NCBI RefSeq assembly: GCF_025154075.1
Contig: NZ_JAOAMU010000003.1
Location: forward strand, 588,062 to 652,061
Reading direction: 5' to 3'
Source of the DNA: Chryseobacterium herbae
GTDB lineage: Bacteria > Bacteroidota > Bacteroidia > Flavobacteriales > Weeksellaceae
Length of the DNA stretch: 64,000 bases
Under the pieces are notes generated by a model. The model saw only the letters and a program-made list of their open reading frames with translations, did no database searches and was not told where the DNA came from. This document shows, one piece after another, positions 1-7,966 of the stretch (within the stretch, counting starts at the first letter, position 1; each line of letters opens with the position of its first letter). A program made the position numbers and the translations under genes.

Positions 1-84
1 CTATCAACTATCAACTATCAACTATCAACTATCAACTATCAACTATCAACTATCAACTATCAACTATCAACTATCAATTATCAA
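1..84. repeat. Perfect heptanucleotide tandem repeat (CTATCAA)n
   Basis: Eleven uninterrupted copies of CTATCAA occupy 1-77, followed by one variant TTATCAA at 78-84. The array starts at the window edge, so its full length is unknown. It is the cleanest member of the 7-bp-periodic intergenic family found throughout this window, and it reaches into the 3' end of the neighbouring regulator gene. Confidence 0.97.
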
Positions 85-1551
85 TTGTTTTCTGATCTTC
101 TCAATTGCATTTTTCATACTGAGGTTAAAGTGTTCTTTTTCCAGTCGGACCGGCGGGGCCTGTCGTACTTCACAATCCGGAATACTGCAGGATTCGCAGG
201 TAACTCCTACATTGACCGTTTTTAAAGTCTGGGATTTTACAAAACCGATTTTTTTAATAGTCTGCGAGTTCAGTAAAATACCAAGACAGTAGCTTCTGTT
301 GCTGCCGTCTGAAAACGGGTTTTTCTGTGAAGTTGAAATCACAAGATAGCTTACTCCCTGATCCTTGTAATGCGAAATCTGAGCATCCGTAAGCGTTTCA
401 TTCTCCTTTAAATGGTGTAAATTTTTGACAGCAATCCATCTTCGGCAGTAATGTTCATTCATAGCGTTCGCATGCGGTGCCTGCTGGTGATTCAGATGAA
501 GTTCCTTTAAAATCTGGATCTTATCCGAATCTTTTTTCTTGACCAGACACAGGTAGAATAAATCTTTGATGCCCAATTCAGATGAAAGCAGATTGGTCAG
601 TCGGTAATAAAACGTTTCAGGAGAATCTGTAAAACTTTCAATCAGCGCTTCAAAACTCTTCGGTTCCCATGTATTTTGGAGTAAAAATTCTGAAGTTTTT
701 TCAAGCGTTTTTTCCTTTGAAATTAATAAAGCACCGGCGAAATAAGAAGCATAAAAATTATTCAAAATTTCTTCAAAACTCCCAAAATCCAGCCATGAAT
801 ACGTGTTTGGACGAATTTTAAGGTCCAAAACATTGAATCCGATTTCTTTAGCCATGATAAAAGTTCGCTGATCTTTTTCAAGTTTCTTATTCAAAAGCAG
901 CAGTTTCTGCTCAGGAATATAAAGGGAACGCAGATTATCCAAAGTTCCGAACTGTTCAAAATCCTCAGATCTTATGCTGTAGTGAAATTTTTCAGTAAGA
1001 ATGTTTTCTAAAACAGATGCTCTCAGATCCTTACTAATATCCAGTCCATTTTCTTTGATAAATTCTACCGTTTTTTCCTCAATTTCAGGAAAGTGATTAT
1101 CATAAAGTTCCTGGAAAGACCTGAGTACAGCAAAGTAAAAACGTTCCTTCCCTAAATTATAATTCTGCGAGATTTCGATCAGAGCATTAATAAAAGCAGT
1201 TACTTTTTTGGGCGCATCACTAATGATACTGATCAGATTGTTTTTGCTGATGCCAAAGAGATCCAGCGGTACTTCCTTGAAAAAATCGGACTGCAGAATT
1301 TCGTTGAATGGAGCTAAACTTTTGTCAAGTTTGGTAGAAACCAGTTCATCAAAAGTGCAGCTCAGAGATTCCGAAAGTTGGATGATCTTATCGTGCTTTG
1401 GATATTTTTTTCCGTTTTCAATTTCATTAAGGTAAGATTTAGACAGACCGGTCTTTACCGCAAGATCCTGCAGAGACCAGTTTTTCTTTTGTCTAAGCTG
1501 TTTGAGCTTTAGTCCGAAAACTGTTTTGATAAAATCGCTTTCTGAATTCAT
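67..1551 (-). CDS. XRE-family regulator, ScfR/RamB-like (DUF2083)
   Basis: A helix-turn-helix repressor/activator of about 494 residues. An XRE HTH near the N-terminus (LRQKKNWSLQDLAVKTGLS, then YLNEIENGK) is followed by a long sensor region with an IrrE/ImmA-like segment and a C-terminal DUF2083 part containing the Cys-rich string CESCSIPDCEVRQAPP. This architecture is that of short-chain acyl-responsive regulators such as RamB/ScfR, which control acetate, propionate and glyoxylate genes. It is divergent from malate synthase, so control of the glyoxylate bypass is the natural inference. I chose the ATG at 1551; an in-frame ATG at 1587 would place an inverted repeat inside the gene. The last codons (..LIIDS) are made of the CTATCAA repeat. 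Confidence 0.85.
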   Translation of the reverse strand: MNSESDFIKTVFGLKLKQLRQKKNWSLQDLAVKTGLSKSYLNEIENGKKYPKHDKIIQLSESLSCTFDELVSTKLDKSLAPFNEILQSDFFKEVPLDLFGISKNNLISIISDAPKKVTAFINALIEISQNYNLGKERFYFAVLRSFQELYDNHFPEIEEKTVEFIKENGLDISKDLRASVLENILTEKFHYSIRSEDFEQFGTLDNLRSLYIPEQKLLLLNKKLEKDQRTFIMAKEIGFNVLDLKIRPNTYSWLDFGSFEEILNNFYASYFAGALLISKEKTLEKTSEFLLQNTWEPKSFEALIESFTDSPETFYYRLTNLLSSELGIKDLFYLCLVKKKDSDKIQILKELHLNHQQAPHANAMNEHYCRRWIAVKNLHHLKENETLTDAQISHYKDQGVSYLVISTSQKNPFSDGSNRSYCLGILLNSQTIKKIGFVKSQTLKTVNVGVTCESCSIPDCEVRQAPPVRLEKEHFNLSMKNAIEKIRKQLIIDS

Positions 1552-1571
1552 AGTCAAATATAAATAATTGG

Positions 1572-1587
1572 ATGCGATTATCCGCAT
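1572..1587. promoter_or_regulatory. Inverted repeat ATGCG-N6-CGCAT
   Basis: Perfect 5-bp arms separated by six bases lie just upstream of the regulator's ATG at 1551. It may be an autoregulatory operator for the XRE protein. This is inference from position and symmetry only. Confidence 0.4.
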
Positions 1588-1607
1588 AATAAATTTTAAA
1601 AATAATT

Positions 1608-1621
1608 AGCGAACGTTCGCT
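1608..1621. promoter_or_regulatory. Perfect 14-bp palindrome AGCGAACGTTCGCT, candidate operator
   Basis: The palindrome is GC-rich in an AT-rich intergenic region and sits about 20 bp upstream of the aceB -7 element, i.e. over the -33 region. Placement between the divergent regulator and aceB suggests the binding site of the XRE/ScfR-type protein. Confidence 0.6.
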
Positions 1622-1640
1622 GGTTGTGAAAATTTTTATT

Positions 1641-1648
1641 TATGTTTG
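1641..1648 (+). promoter_or_regulatory. aceB promoter -7 element TATGTTTG
   Basis: Matches the Bacteroidetes TAnnTTTG consensus, 28 nt before the aceB ATG. A TTG at 1624-1626 is slightly too close for the usual 17-23 bp spacing, so the -33 may be weak and activator- or repressor-dependent. Confidence 0.6.
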
Positions 1649-1676
1649 TAACATCAAATCACAAAATCAATAGGTT

Positions 1677-3254
1677 ATGGAAACCAAAACTCAATTAGAA
1701 ATAAAAGCTCCAAAGCAGTTTAAAGAGGTTTTTACTCCTGAACTGACCGATTTTCTGGTAGCGCTTCATCAGAATTTCAATCAAAATAGATTAGCGCTTT
1801 TAGAAGAAAGAAAAAAAACGCAGCAGCTTTTTGATTTGGGAAATCTTCCGGGATTTTTGCCCGAAACTCAAGAGGTGAGAAACGGAAATTGGGTATGCGC
1901 CCCACTTCCTGTTGATCTGTTGGATAGAAGGGTAGAGATCACAGGTCCTGTAGACCGGAAAATGATCATCAACGCACTTAATTCCGGTGCATCAACATTT
2001 ATGGCCGATTTTGAAGACAGCAGCTCGCCAACCTGGGAGAACTGTATTCAGGGGCAGGTGAATCTGGCAGATGCTATAAGACGGAATATAGATTTCACCG
2101 CTGAAAATGGAAAATGCTATCAGCTGAACGAAAAAACGGCTGTTTTACAGGTTCGTCCGAGAGGATTGCATCTTCCAGAAAAACATATAGAAATCAATGG
2201 TGAAAAGGCATCCGGCTCACTGACGGATTTTGGAATTTACTTTTTTAATAATGTACAACAGTTGCTTAAAAGTGGAAGCGGTCCCTACTTTTATCTTCCT
2301 AAATTAGAACATTATAAAGAAGCCCGCTGGTGGAATGAGGTTTTCGTTTTTGCACAAAAATATCTCGGAATTCCAACAGGAACCATTAAATCTACAGTTT
2401 TAATAGAAACCATTACAGCATCTTTTCAGATTGATGAAATTTTATTTGAGCTGAAAGAACACAGCGCCGGCCTGAATTGTGGAAGATGGGACTATATTTT
2501 TTCATTCATCAAAAAATTCAGAAATCTTCCTGAATTTATGGTTCCCGATAGAGATCAGGTGACTATGGCTTCTCCTTTTATGAGTGCTTATTCAAAAAGA
2601 GTGATTGAGATCTGCCACAAAAGAAACGTTCATGCTATCGGTGGAATGGCTGCACAAATTCCTGTCAAAAATGATGATGAAGCCAATGCCGCTGCTTTTG
2701 AAAAAGTAAGAAAAGACAAAGAACGTGAAGTGAAAAACGGTCACGATGGAACCTGGGTGGCACATCCGGCTTTAGTGTCAATAGCGAAAGAAATTTTCGA
2801 TCACCATATGCCTGCACAGAACCAGATTGATAAAAAGTTTGAATACCATATCAAAGAAACAGATCTGCTGGAAGTTCCACAAGGCGAAATCACTGAAAAA
2901 GGAGTCAGAAAAAACATCAACGTAGGTATTTTATATCTGGAAAGCTGGCTGATGGGAGTCGGTGCAGCAGCCATTTACAATCTGATGGAAGATGCCGCAA
3001 CCGCAGAAATCTCCAGAACACAGCTCTGGCAATGGCTCAAAAATGATGCTAAGCTCGATAATGGTCTTGTCCTAACCAGAGAAATGATTCTCCAATGGGA
3101 GGCTGAAGAAATAGAATATATTGAAAAATACGTCGGCGAGGAACGTTTCAAAAACGGGAAATTCAATTTAGCCAAAGAGCTTTTCAATGAACTGATATTC
3201 TCAGAAAAATTCGAAGAATTCCTGACCTTTAAAGCGTACCCGTTTATTGAGTAA
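1677..3254 (+). CDS. aceB: Malate synthase A
   Basis: Condenses glyoxylate and acetyl-CoA to malate in the glyoxylate bypass (cytoplasm). The 525-residue length matches malate synthase A. The family signature GASTFMADFEDSSSPTWEN lies at about residues 104-122, and the TIM-barrel segments VQVRPRGLHLPEKH, IPTGTIKSTVLIET and CGRWDYIFSFIKKF are all present, as is the conserved late segment DGTWVAHPAL. It precedes isocitrate lyase on the same strand, but 247 bp of heptamer repeat separates the two. The 5' region holds a palindromic operator and a TAnnTTTG promoter, fitting carbon-source control by the divergent regulator. Confidence 0.97.
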   Translation: METKTQLEIKAPKQFKEVFTPELTDFLVALHQNFNQNRLALLEERKKTQQLFDLGNLPGFLPETQEVRNGNWVCAPLPVDLLDRRVEITGPVDRKMIINALNSGASTFMADFEDSSSPTWENCIQGQVNLADAIRRNIDFTAENGKCYQLNEKTAVLQVRPRGLHLPEKHIEINGEKASGSLTDFGIYFFNNVQQLLKSGSGPYFYLPKLEHYKEARWWNEVFVFAQKYLGIPTGTIKSTVLIETITASFQIDEILFELKEHSAGLNCGRWDYIFSFIKKFRNLPEFMVPDRDQVTMASPFMSAYSKRVIEICHKRNVHAIGGMAAQIPVKNDDEANAAAFEKVRKDKEREVKNGHDGTWVAHPALVSIAKEIFDHHMPAQNQIDKKFEYHIKETDLLEVPQGEITEKGVRKNINVGILYLESWLMGVGAAAIYNLMEDAATAEISRTQLWQWLKNDAKLDNGLVLTREMILQWEAEEIEYIEKYVGEERFKNGKFNLAKELFNELIFSEKFEEFLTFKAYPFIE

Positions 3255-3475
3255 GAGCGTGGGAGAGTTTTGGAGTTTCGGGATGCGGGTTTGGTGGTAT
3301 GAGGACTGAGAACTAGCATTTGTAAATCATCAACCCAAAAAAGTTTTGGGGTACGGGTTTCGTGGTTCTAACTAGCAACTAGCAACTAGCAACTAGCAAC
3401 CAGCAACTCCAAAACTCTAAAACTCTCCGACACTCAGACACTCCAACTCTCAAACACCCAAACACTCTCCCCTTA
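3255..3475. repeat. Heptamer-periodic intergenic repeat between aceB and aceA
   Basis: Degenerate 7-bp-periodic DNA fills nearly the whole gap. A near-perfect run of CTAGCAA-type units lies at 3370-3405, flanked by runs of the types GGGTTTC/GGGATGC and ACTCTCA/AAACTCT. Positions 3417-3436 (CTAAAACTCTCCGACACTCA) recur exactly at 11141-11160. Confidence 0.9.
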
Positions 3476-3501
3476 ATACAAAACAACAAATCCAAAATAT
3501 T

Positions 3502-4782
3502 ATGAAAACAAGACAAGAACAGATCCATGCTATAGAACAGGATTGGCTGAACAATCCCCGCTGGGCTGGAATAAAAAGAACGTATACTGCTGAAGAAGTA
3601 TTAAAGCTTCGCGGTTCTTACAAAATTGATTACACCATTGCGACGGAAATGTCCAAAAAATTCTGGGATAAACTGAATAACCAAGATTATGTGGCTGGAC
3701 TTGGTGCATTAACGGGAAACCAGGCGGTTCAGGAAGTTGATGCCGGACTGGAAGCGATCTATCTTTCAGGGTGGCAGGTGGCTGCGGATGCCAACCTATC
3801 GGGGGAAATGTATCCTGACCAGTCATTATATCCTGCGAATTCAGTGCCTTCTGTGGTGAAAAAGATTAATAATGCTTTATTGAGAGCAGATCAGATCCAG
3901 TCGGTAAGTGGGAACGGAGATAAGGAATATTTAGTTCCGATCATTGCAGATGCGGAAGCAGGATTCGGCGGAAATCTGAATGCTTTTGAGCTGATGAAGC
4001 AGATGATTGAGGCTGGAGCTGCGGCAGTTCATTTTGAAGACCAGCTTTCTTCGGCAAAAAAATGCGGACATCTGGGCGGAAAAGTTTTAGTCCCTACTCA
4101 GGAAGCGATTAATAAACTGGTTGCGGCCCGTTTGGCTTCAGATGTTTTGGGGGTTCCAAGTATCATTATTGCAAGAACAGATGCTGATGCGGCAGACCTT
4201 CTGACTTCAGACATCGATGAAAGAGATCGGAAATTTGTAACCGGAGCAAGAACTTCCGAAGGCTTTTATGTGGTAAACAATGGAGTAGAACAGGGAATAG
4301 ACCGTGGGCTTTCATATGCGCCTTATGCAGACCTGATCTGGATGGAGACCTCTAATCCCGATCTGGAGCAGGCCAGAAAATTTGCAGAAGGCATTCATGC
4401 TCAGTTTCCGGGAAAAATGTTGGCTTACAACTGTTCGCCATCGTTCAATTGGGCGGCGAGATTAAGTGTGGAAGAAATGGCTAACTTCCGTGAAGAGCTT
4501 GCAAAAATGGGCTATAAATTCCAGTTTATCACATTGGCAGGTTTCCATGCGTTGAATACTGCTATGTTTGAACTTGCTTTAGCTTATAAAGAAAGAGGAA
4601 TGGCGGGATATTCTGAACTTCAGGAGCGCGAATTTGCCCTTCAGCAGAAAGGATTCAGAGCGGTGAAACACCAGTCGTTTGTAGGAACAGGATATTTTGA
4701 TGAAATCCAGAATGTAGTGACGAACGGTTCTTCTGCAACGGTAGCGATGAAAGATTCTACAGAAACAGCACAGTTCCATTAA
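3502..4782 (+). CDS. aceA: Isocitrate lyase
   Basis: Cleaves isocitrate to succinate and glyoxylate, the first step of the glyoxylate bypass. The catalytic loop KKCGH is at residues 186-190 (Cys188), preceded by the metal-binding stretch [11 protein letters not shown] and HFEDQL. The 426-residue length is typical of the prokaryotic enzyme. It follows aceB in the same direction and probably shares its regulation, although no TAnnTTTG promoter was seen in the repeat-filled gap. A strong terminator follows the stop codon. Confidence 0.98.
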   Translation: MKTRQEQIHAIEQDWLNNPRWAGIKRTYTAEEVLKLRGSYKIDYTIATEMSKKFWDKLNNQDYVAGLGALTGNQAVQEVDAGLEAIYLSGWQVAADANLSGEMYPDQSLYPANSVPSVVKKINNALLRADQIQSVSGNGDKEYLVPIIADAEAGFGGNLNAFELMKQMIEAGAAAVHFEDQLSSAKKCGHLGGKVLVPTQEAINKLVAARLASDVLGVPSIIIARTDADAADLLTSDIDERDRKFVTGARTSEGFYVVNNGVEQGIDRGLSYAPYADLIWMETSNPDLEQARKFAEGIHAQFPGKMLAYNCSPSFNWAARLSVEEMANFREELAKMGYKFQFITLAGFHALNTAMFELALAYKERGMAGYSELQEREFALQQKGFRAVKHQSFVGTGYFDEIQNVVTNGSSATVAMKDSTETAQFH

Positions 4783-4810
4783 TTATTTTCCATTAATTTT
4801 TATAAACAGC

Positions 4811-4840
4811 AAACCTTCTCATGATTGGGAAGGTTTTTTT
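4811..4840 (+). terminator. Terminator after aceA
   Basis: Stem AAACCTTC/GAAGGTTT (4811-4818 and 4829-4836) with a 10-nt loop and a downstream T-run. Confidence 0.85.
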
Positions 4841-4842
4841 TG

Positions 4843-5146
4843 AACGAAAAAGAAGTCACTAATCAATTGAAATTATGTAAAAAATATCAAAATAATGAGC
4901 AATGTATTTTAATTATTAAGATTCATAATTGGTCTTCCTTTTCATTTTTTTTACAATATAGTAGCGTTTTGCTTAATTTTTTACATGTTTTTCGAGGCTG
5001 TTGTGGTCTTTTTTCTGTTAATAAAGTGTTATCTTTTGGAAAAAAATGTGTTAACATCATATCTGTTACTTGTTGAAATTCAGTGTTTTGTATATTTTCG
5101 TTGTTAACAGCTCCTATAATCGCTTTATTCTTTTTATCATTTATCC
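4843..5146. other. AT-rich intergenic DNA with no supported gene
   Basis: Short open frames exist on both strands but are low-complexity, lack family resemblance and overlap each other. I see no RNA gene or repeat here. Confidence 0.5.
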
Positions 5147-5154
5147 TAGTTTTG
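5147..5154 (+). promoter_or_regulatory. Possible -7 element TAGTTTTG
   Basis: Exact TAnnTTTG match about 60 nt upstream of the small membrane-protein ORF at 5214. No TTG is obvious at the -33 position. Confidence 0.4.
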
Positions 5155-5213
5155 AACAGAACGAAATGACACTGAATTTTAATGTATTGTTTCACTGTTT
5201 AAAAAACACTTTT

Positions 5214-5318
5214 ATGAAAACAAAAAATATTCTCTTTTCTGCCCCAAGTTTCATTTTTGGTTTTATCCTTAGTGCATTAATTATATTATTGATTTCCTAT
5301 TGTACGGGATTTCTTTAG
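5214..5318 (+). CDS. Putative small single-pass membrane protein (34 aa)
   Basis: The predicted peptide starts MKTKNILFSAPSFIFGF and is followed by a hydrophobic stretch ILSALIILLIS and a short tail with one Cys. That gives a basic N-terminus and one transmembrane helix. It is bracketed by a consensus -7 element at 5147 and a hairpin/T-run terminator ending at 5610, so a self-contained small transcript is plausible. No family was recognised and the function is unknown. The ORF could also be a chance frame in an sRNA. Confidence 0.35.
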   Translation: MKTKNILFSAPSFIFGFILSALIILLISYCTGFL

Positions 5319-5568
5319 AAATGAAAATTAAGTAGAAAAAAATATACATCCGGATCATACAGATCAGTTGTAAAAAAAATTGGTGCCCCTGCCAATGCCC
5401 ATGATTTTTAGATCATCACTGAATAAAGCAGCAGTATGGAATATCTCGAAAATAAAAGTAAAGATGAAAAAAAGGATTTTCCGTTGTAATCTATTGAAAA
5501 TTACAATATCATAAAAAAGTGATTGTCATAATAGGGAAAAAGTAGATTCTAAAAACACAAATGATGAT

Positions 5569-5610
5569 GATGAAGTATGCGCCGATGGGCCGGCCTGCTT
5601 CATCTTTTTT
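5569..5610 (+). terminator. Branched hairpin terminator
   Basis: Outer stem GATGAAG/CTTCATC (5569-5575, 5598-5604) encloses an inner GCCG/CGGC stem (5581-5584, 5591-5594) and is followed by six T. The nearest upstream gene is the 34-aa ORF, which ends 250 nt earlier. Confidence 0.65.
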
Positions 5611-5690
5611 ATAGGATGATTTCTGGAAAAACACTCAAAATTTAATTCACTTTTAATTCATTGAGGACTGTAATCGGGATCAAAAGTTCA

Positions 5691-5698
5691 TATATTTG
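5691..5698 (+). promoter_or_regulatory. -7 element TATATTTG for thioesterase gene
   Basis: Consensus TAnnTTTG, 24 nt upstream of the ATG at 5723. It overlaps a possible TTG start at 5696, which argues against that earlier start. Confidence 0.65.
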
Positions 5699-5722
5699 AT
5701 TATTCATGAAGCCGAAAAAACA

Positions 5723-6112
5723 ATGGATTTAATTTATCAGAAACAGATTCAGGTAACTGAAGAACACATAGATCAGAATAATCATGTCAATAATGTACAG
5801 TACGTGCATTGGGTGGAAGAAATTGCCGGTGAACACTGGAATTCTTTAAAACATAAGACAGAATATGCAGAATTGGCATGGATACTCGTTGATCATCATA
5901 TTCAGTATAAAAAACAGGTTTATCTGCATGATATAATAACGGTGAAAACTTATCCGAAGGCTCCGGAAGGCGTAAAACAACCTAGAAAAGTTGAATTTTA
6001 TTGTAATGATAAGCTTGTGGTAGACTCAAGTACACTTTGGGTTTTGGTCGATCTGAAAACTCAAAAGATGAAAAGACTGGAAAGCGACTGGCTGAGTAAA
6101 TTTACTGAATAA
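5723..6112 (+). CDS. Acyl-CoA thioesterase, hotdog fold (4HBT family)
   Basis: A cytoplasmic hotdog-fold hydrolase of about 129 residues that probably cleaves acyl-CoA or acyl-ACP thioesters. The motif DQNNHVNNVQYVHWVEE has the D-x-x-x-H-V-N-N pattern of the 4-hydroxybenzoyl-CoA thioesterase/YbgC group, and its early Asp is the usual catalytic residue. An in-frame TTG at 5696 overlaps the -7 box, so I start at the ATG, 5723. It is monocistronic and ends in a bidirectional terminator. The substrate cannot be inferred. Confidence 0.85.
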   Translation: MDLIYQKQIQVTEEHIDQNNHVNNVQYVHWVEEIAGEHWNSLKHKTEYAELAWILVDHHIQYKKQVYLHDIITVKTYPKAPEGVKQPRKVEFYCNDKLVVDSSTLWVLVDLKTQKMKRLESDWLSKFTE

Positions 6113-6161
6113 CTGAGTTTATATCTTTTGAAAATGGTATTACATTTAATTTTAGCATAAA

Positions 6162-6187
6162 AAAAACACCTGAATACCGGTGTTTTT
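6162..6187. terminator. Bidirectional terminator
   Basis: Stem AAAAACACC/GGTGTTTTT with an 8-nt loop lies between the convergent thioesterase and phosphatase genes. The A-tract and T-tract serve both strands. Confidence 0.85.
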
Positions 6188-6242
6188 ATTGTAAATACCT
6201 CTTTTATGCAAACAAAAAAAGTTGTAAAATTTAAATAAAAGG

Positions 6243-6857
6243 TTAGTTAAATACCTGTGTCTTAATATAGTTCACATCCACATTCTTGATATAATTAATC
6301 AGATTGGTATACTGTGGATGGAAATTATAACCTCCGTCTGTCATTTCTTCAGTAGCGTCATGCTTGCTCCAGTTTTGAAAAACAATACGGTACATAGCCA
6401 TTGTTACCCCAGTCCTGTCACTTCCATGTTGACAATGTATATCTATTGGTTTTGGAGCTGTTTTTATAATTCGCAAAGCCTGGATAATTTCCACATCGGA
6501 AACTGACGAGGCCGTCATTGGAACAGAGTACAGATTACCCGTGTAGCTGGTTCCTCCGACATTATCGGTGTGACCTGATCTTAGATTGAGAATGGAAGCT
6601 ATATTATTTTGATGAAAATAATTATAACCATCGGTATCGGGCTGTTCACTTCTATAGACATCATCATTGACTTTGTAAAGATTATCGAAAGGGGTTCCTG
6701 AGACTTTTTTAGCCCATTTTTGAGGTCTTGTTTTAGAAGCAGTAACCAGATCTGAATTTTTGGATGTGTAAGATGATACCGGCTTTGAATCCTCGTAATT
6801 TTCAGAATTACAAGCTACAGTGCTTAATGCCAAAATGATGAAAATTGCTTTTTTCAT
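6243..6857 (-). CDS. Tyrosine/dual-specificity phosphatase-like lipoprotein
   Basis: The 204-residue protein has a lipoprotein signal peptide (MKKAIFIILALSTVAC, lipid Cys about residue 16), placing it on the outer or inner membrane facing the periplasm. The catalytic P-loop HCQHGSDRTG at about 141-150 fits the Cys-x5-Arg signature of protein tyrosine/dual-specificity phosphatases. Upstream, VYRSEQP and ASILNLRSG resemble the early segments of this family (compare SiaB/DSP-type 'beta-lactamase hydrolase-like' phosphatases). Its substrate may be a phosphorylated protein or small molecule in the periplasm, but this cannot be settled from sequence. Monocistronic. Confidence 0.85.
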   Translation of the reverse strand: MKKAIFIILALSTVACNSENYEDSKPVSSYTSKNSDLVTASKTRPQKWAKKVSGTPFDNLYKVNDDVYRSEQPDTDGYNYFHQNNIASILNLRSGHTDNVGGTSYTGNLYSVPMTASSVSDVEIIQALRIIKTAPKPIDIHCQHGSDRTGVTMAMYRIVFQNWSKHDATEEMTDGGYNFHPQYTNLINYIKNVDVNYIKTQVFN

Positions 6858-7490
6858 GTTTTACTTTATTTTTAAGATGAGTATGTCGTGTGGGTGACCA
6901 GTACTATAGTTCGTATTTTTATTCTACTTTTTCACCTTCCGAACATCTGCAAATTAAAGTAAAACGCAATCAGACTTAATAATCTATAGTCTCCATTTAT
7001 TCTTCAAAATAAGCGGTACAATCCGGATCATTACAATTTTAATACTCATGGGGTAATAAAAAACAAATATATAATTTTAAATAATATATCACAATATTTT
7101 GATTTATTTTTTTTGAAATGTTGTAAAAAGTGTCTAGAATAAAAATCTGCACAAATTATACTATAAACACCAATTTTTTACAGATATCGGTAAATCTGAA
7201 TTTTTTAGATTTGATCAGAAATTATTTTGATTTATTAAAACAGGTCATGCTGAAAATGAAAATTCTATAGATCTATCCTTCGAAGAATAGGATTAATTCA
7301 AAGAATAAAATGAATAATATCAGCAACTTGCAAAACAAAATTAGGAGTAGGTTTTTTTCCTGCTCTTTTTTATTTTAAATTTGAACATTATTTTATGGTT
7401 TTTATAAAAGTAGACTGCTATTTTGAACTCGTTTAATGGGTTCAAATCTAATTTTATGGAAATCAGTTATTTAAAAATAATACATTGAGT
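6858..7490. other. Long AT-rich intergenic region with an orphan terminator
   Basis: No protein-coding gene is supported. A hairpin plus T-run at 7345-7371 has no gene upstream on the + strand within 1.2 kb, so a short non-coding transcript may end there. A 22-codon frame starting at 7310 runs through the hairpin and is not credible as a gene. Confidence 0.45.
7345..7371 (+). terminator. Orphan terminator-like hairpin
   Basis: Stem GAGTAGG/CCTGCTC (one G.U pair) with a T-rich loop, then TTTTTT. It lies 120 bp upstream of queD and far from any upstream + strand gene. Confidence 0.55.
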
Positions 7491-7937
7491 ATGATACGTA
7501 TTACAAAAATTTTCACATTCGAGACGGCCCATGTGCTGTACAACTACGATGGGAAATGTAAAAATATGCACGGGCATTCCTACAAACTGTTTGTAACGGT
7601 AAAAGGAAAAGTGATTAATGATTTGGAGAATTCCAAAAACGGAATGGTAGTGGATTTTGGAGATATTAAAAGTATCGTGAAATCTGAGATTGTGGATCTT
7701 TGGGATCATGCGGTTCTTGTTAACGCATTGTCGCCCCACAAAGAACTGGGCGAAGATCTTGAGAATAAAGGACATAAAGTAATCTATTGCAGCTTTCAGC
7801 CTACCTGCGAGAACATGCTGTATGCTATAGCTGCCAAAATAAAATCAAAACTTCCGGCTGAGGTTTCTCTGGCCTACCTTAAACTTCACGAAACGGAAAA
7901 CTCTTATGGAGAATGGTTCGCAGAAGATAATAAGTAA
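7491..7937 (+). CDS. queD: 6-carboxy-5,6,7,8-tetrahydropterin synthase (QueD/PTPS family)
   Basis: Converts dihydroneopterin triphosphate to 6-carboxytetrahydropterin in queuosine biosynthesis. The zinc site is visible as FETAHVL and CKNMHGHSY (His residues plus the catalytic Cys), and the C-terminal LHETENSYGEWF carries the substrate-binding Glu. At 148 residues it has normal PTPS length. A TTG two codons upstream (7485) is in frame, but the ATG at 7491 is the likelier start. lpxH follows after 29 bp in the same direction, probably in one operon. Confidence 0.93.
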   Translation: MIRITKIFTFETAHVLYNYDGKCKNMHGHSYKLFVTVKGKVINDLENSKNGMVVDFGDIKSIVKSEIVDLWDHAVLVNALSPHKELGEDLENKGHKVIYCSFQPTCENMLYAIAAKIKSKLPAEVSLAYLKLHETENSYGEWFAEDNK

Positions 7938-7966
7938 CAGTAATTTATCCATAAAAATTCAGACCG

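Noticed and set aside
1..84. Short direct repeats that could suggest a CRISPR array
   Set aside because: Units are 7 bp and contiguous, with no spacers of 25-40 bp and no cas genes nearby.
4825..5195. Overlapping small open frames on both strands (83 and 90 aa)
   Set aside because: The forward one runs through the aceA terminator; both are low-complexity, mutually overlapping and lack any ribosome-binding or promoter context.
7310..7378. 22-codon ORF before queD
   Set aside because: It contains the terminator hairpin in its coding sequence and shows no recognisable peptide.
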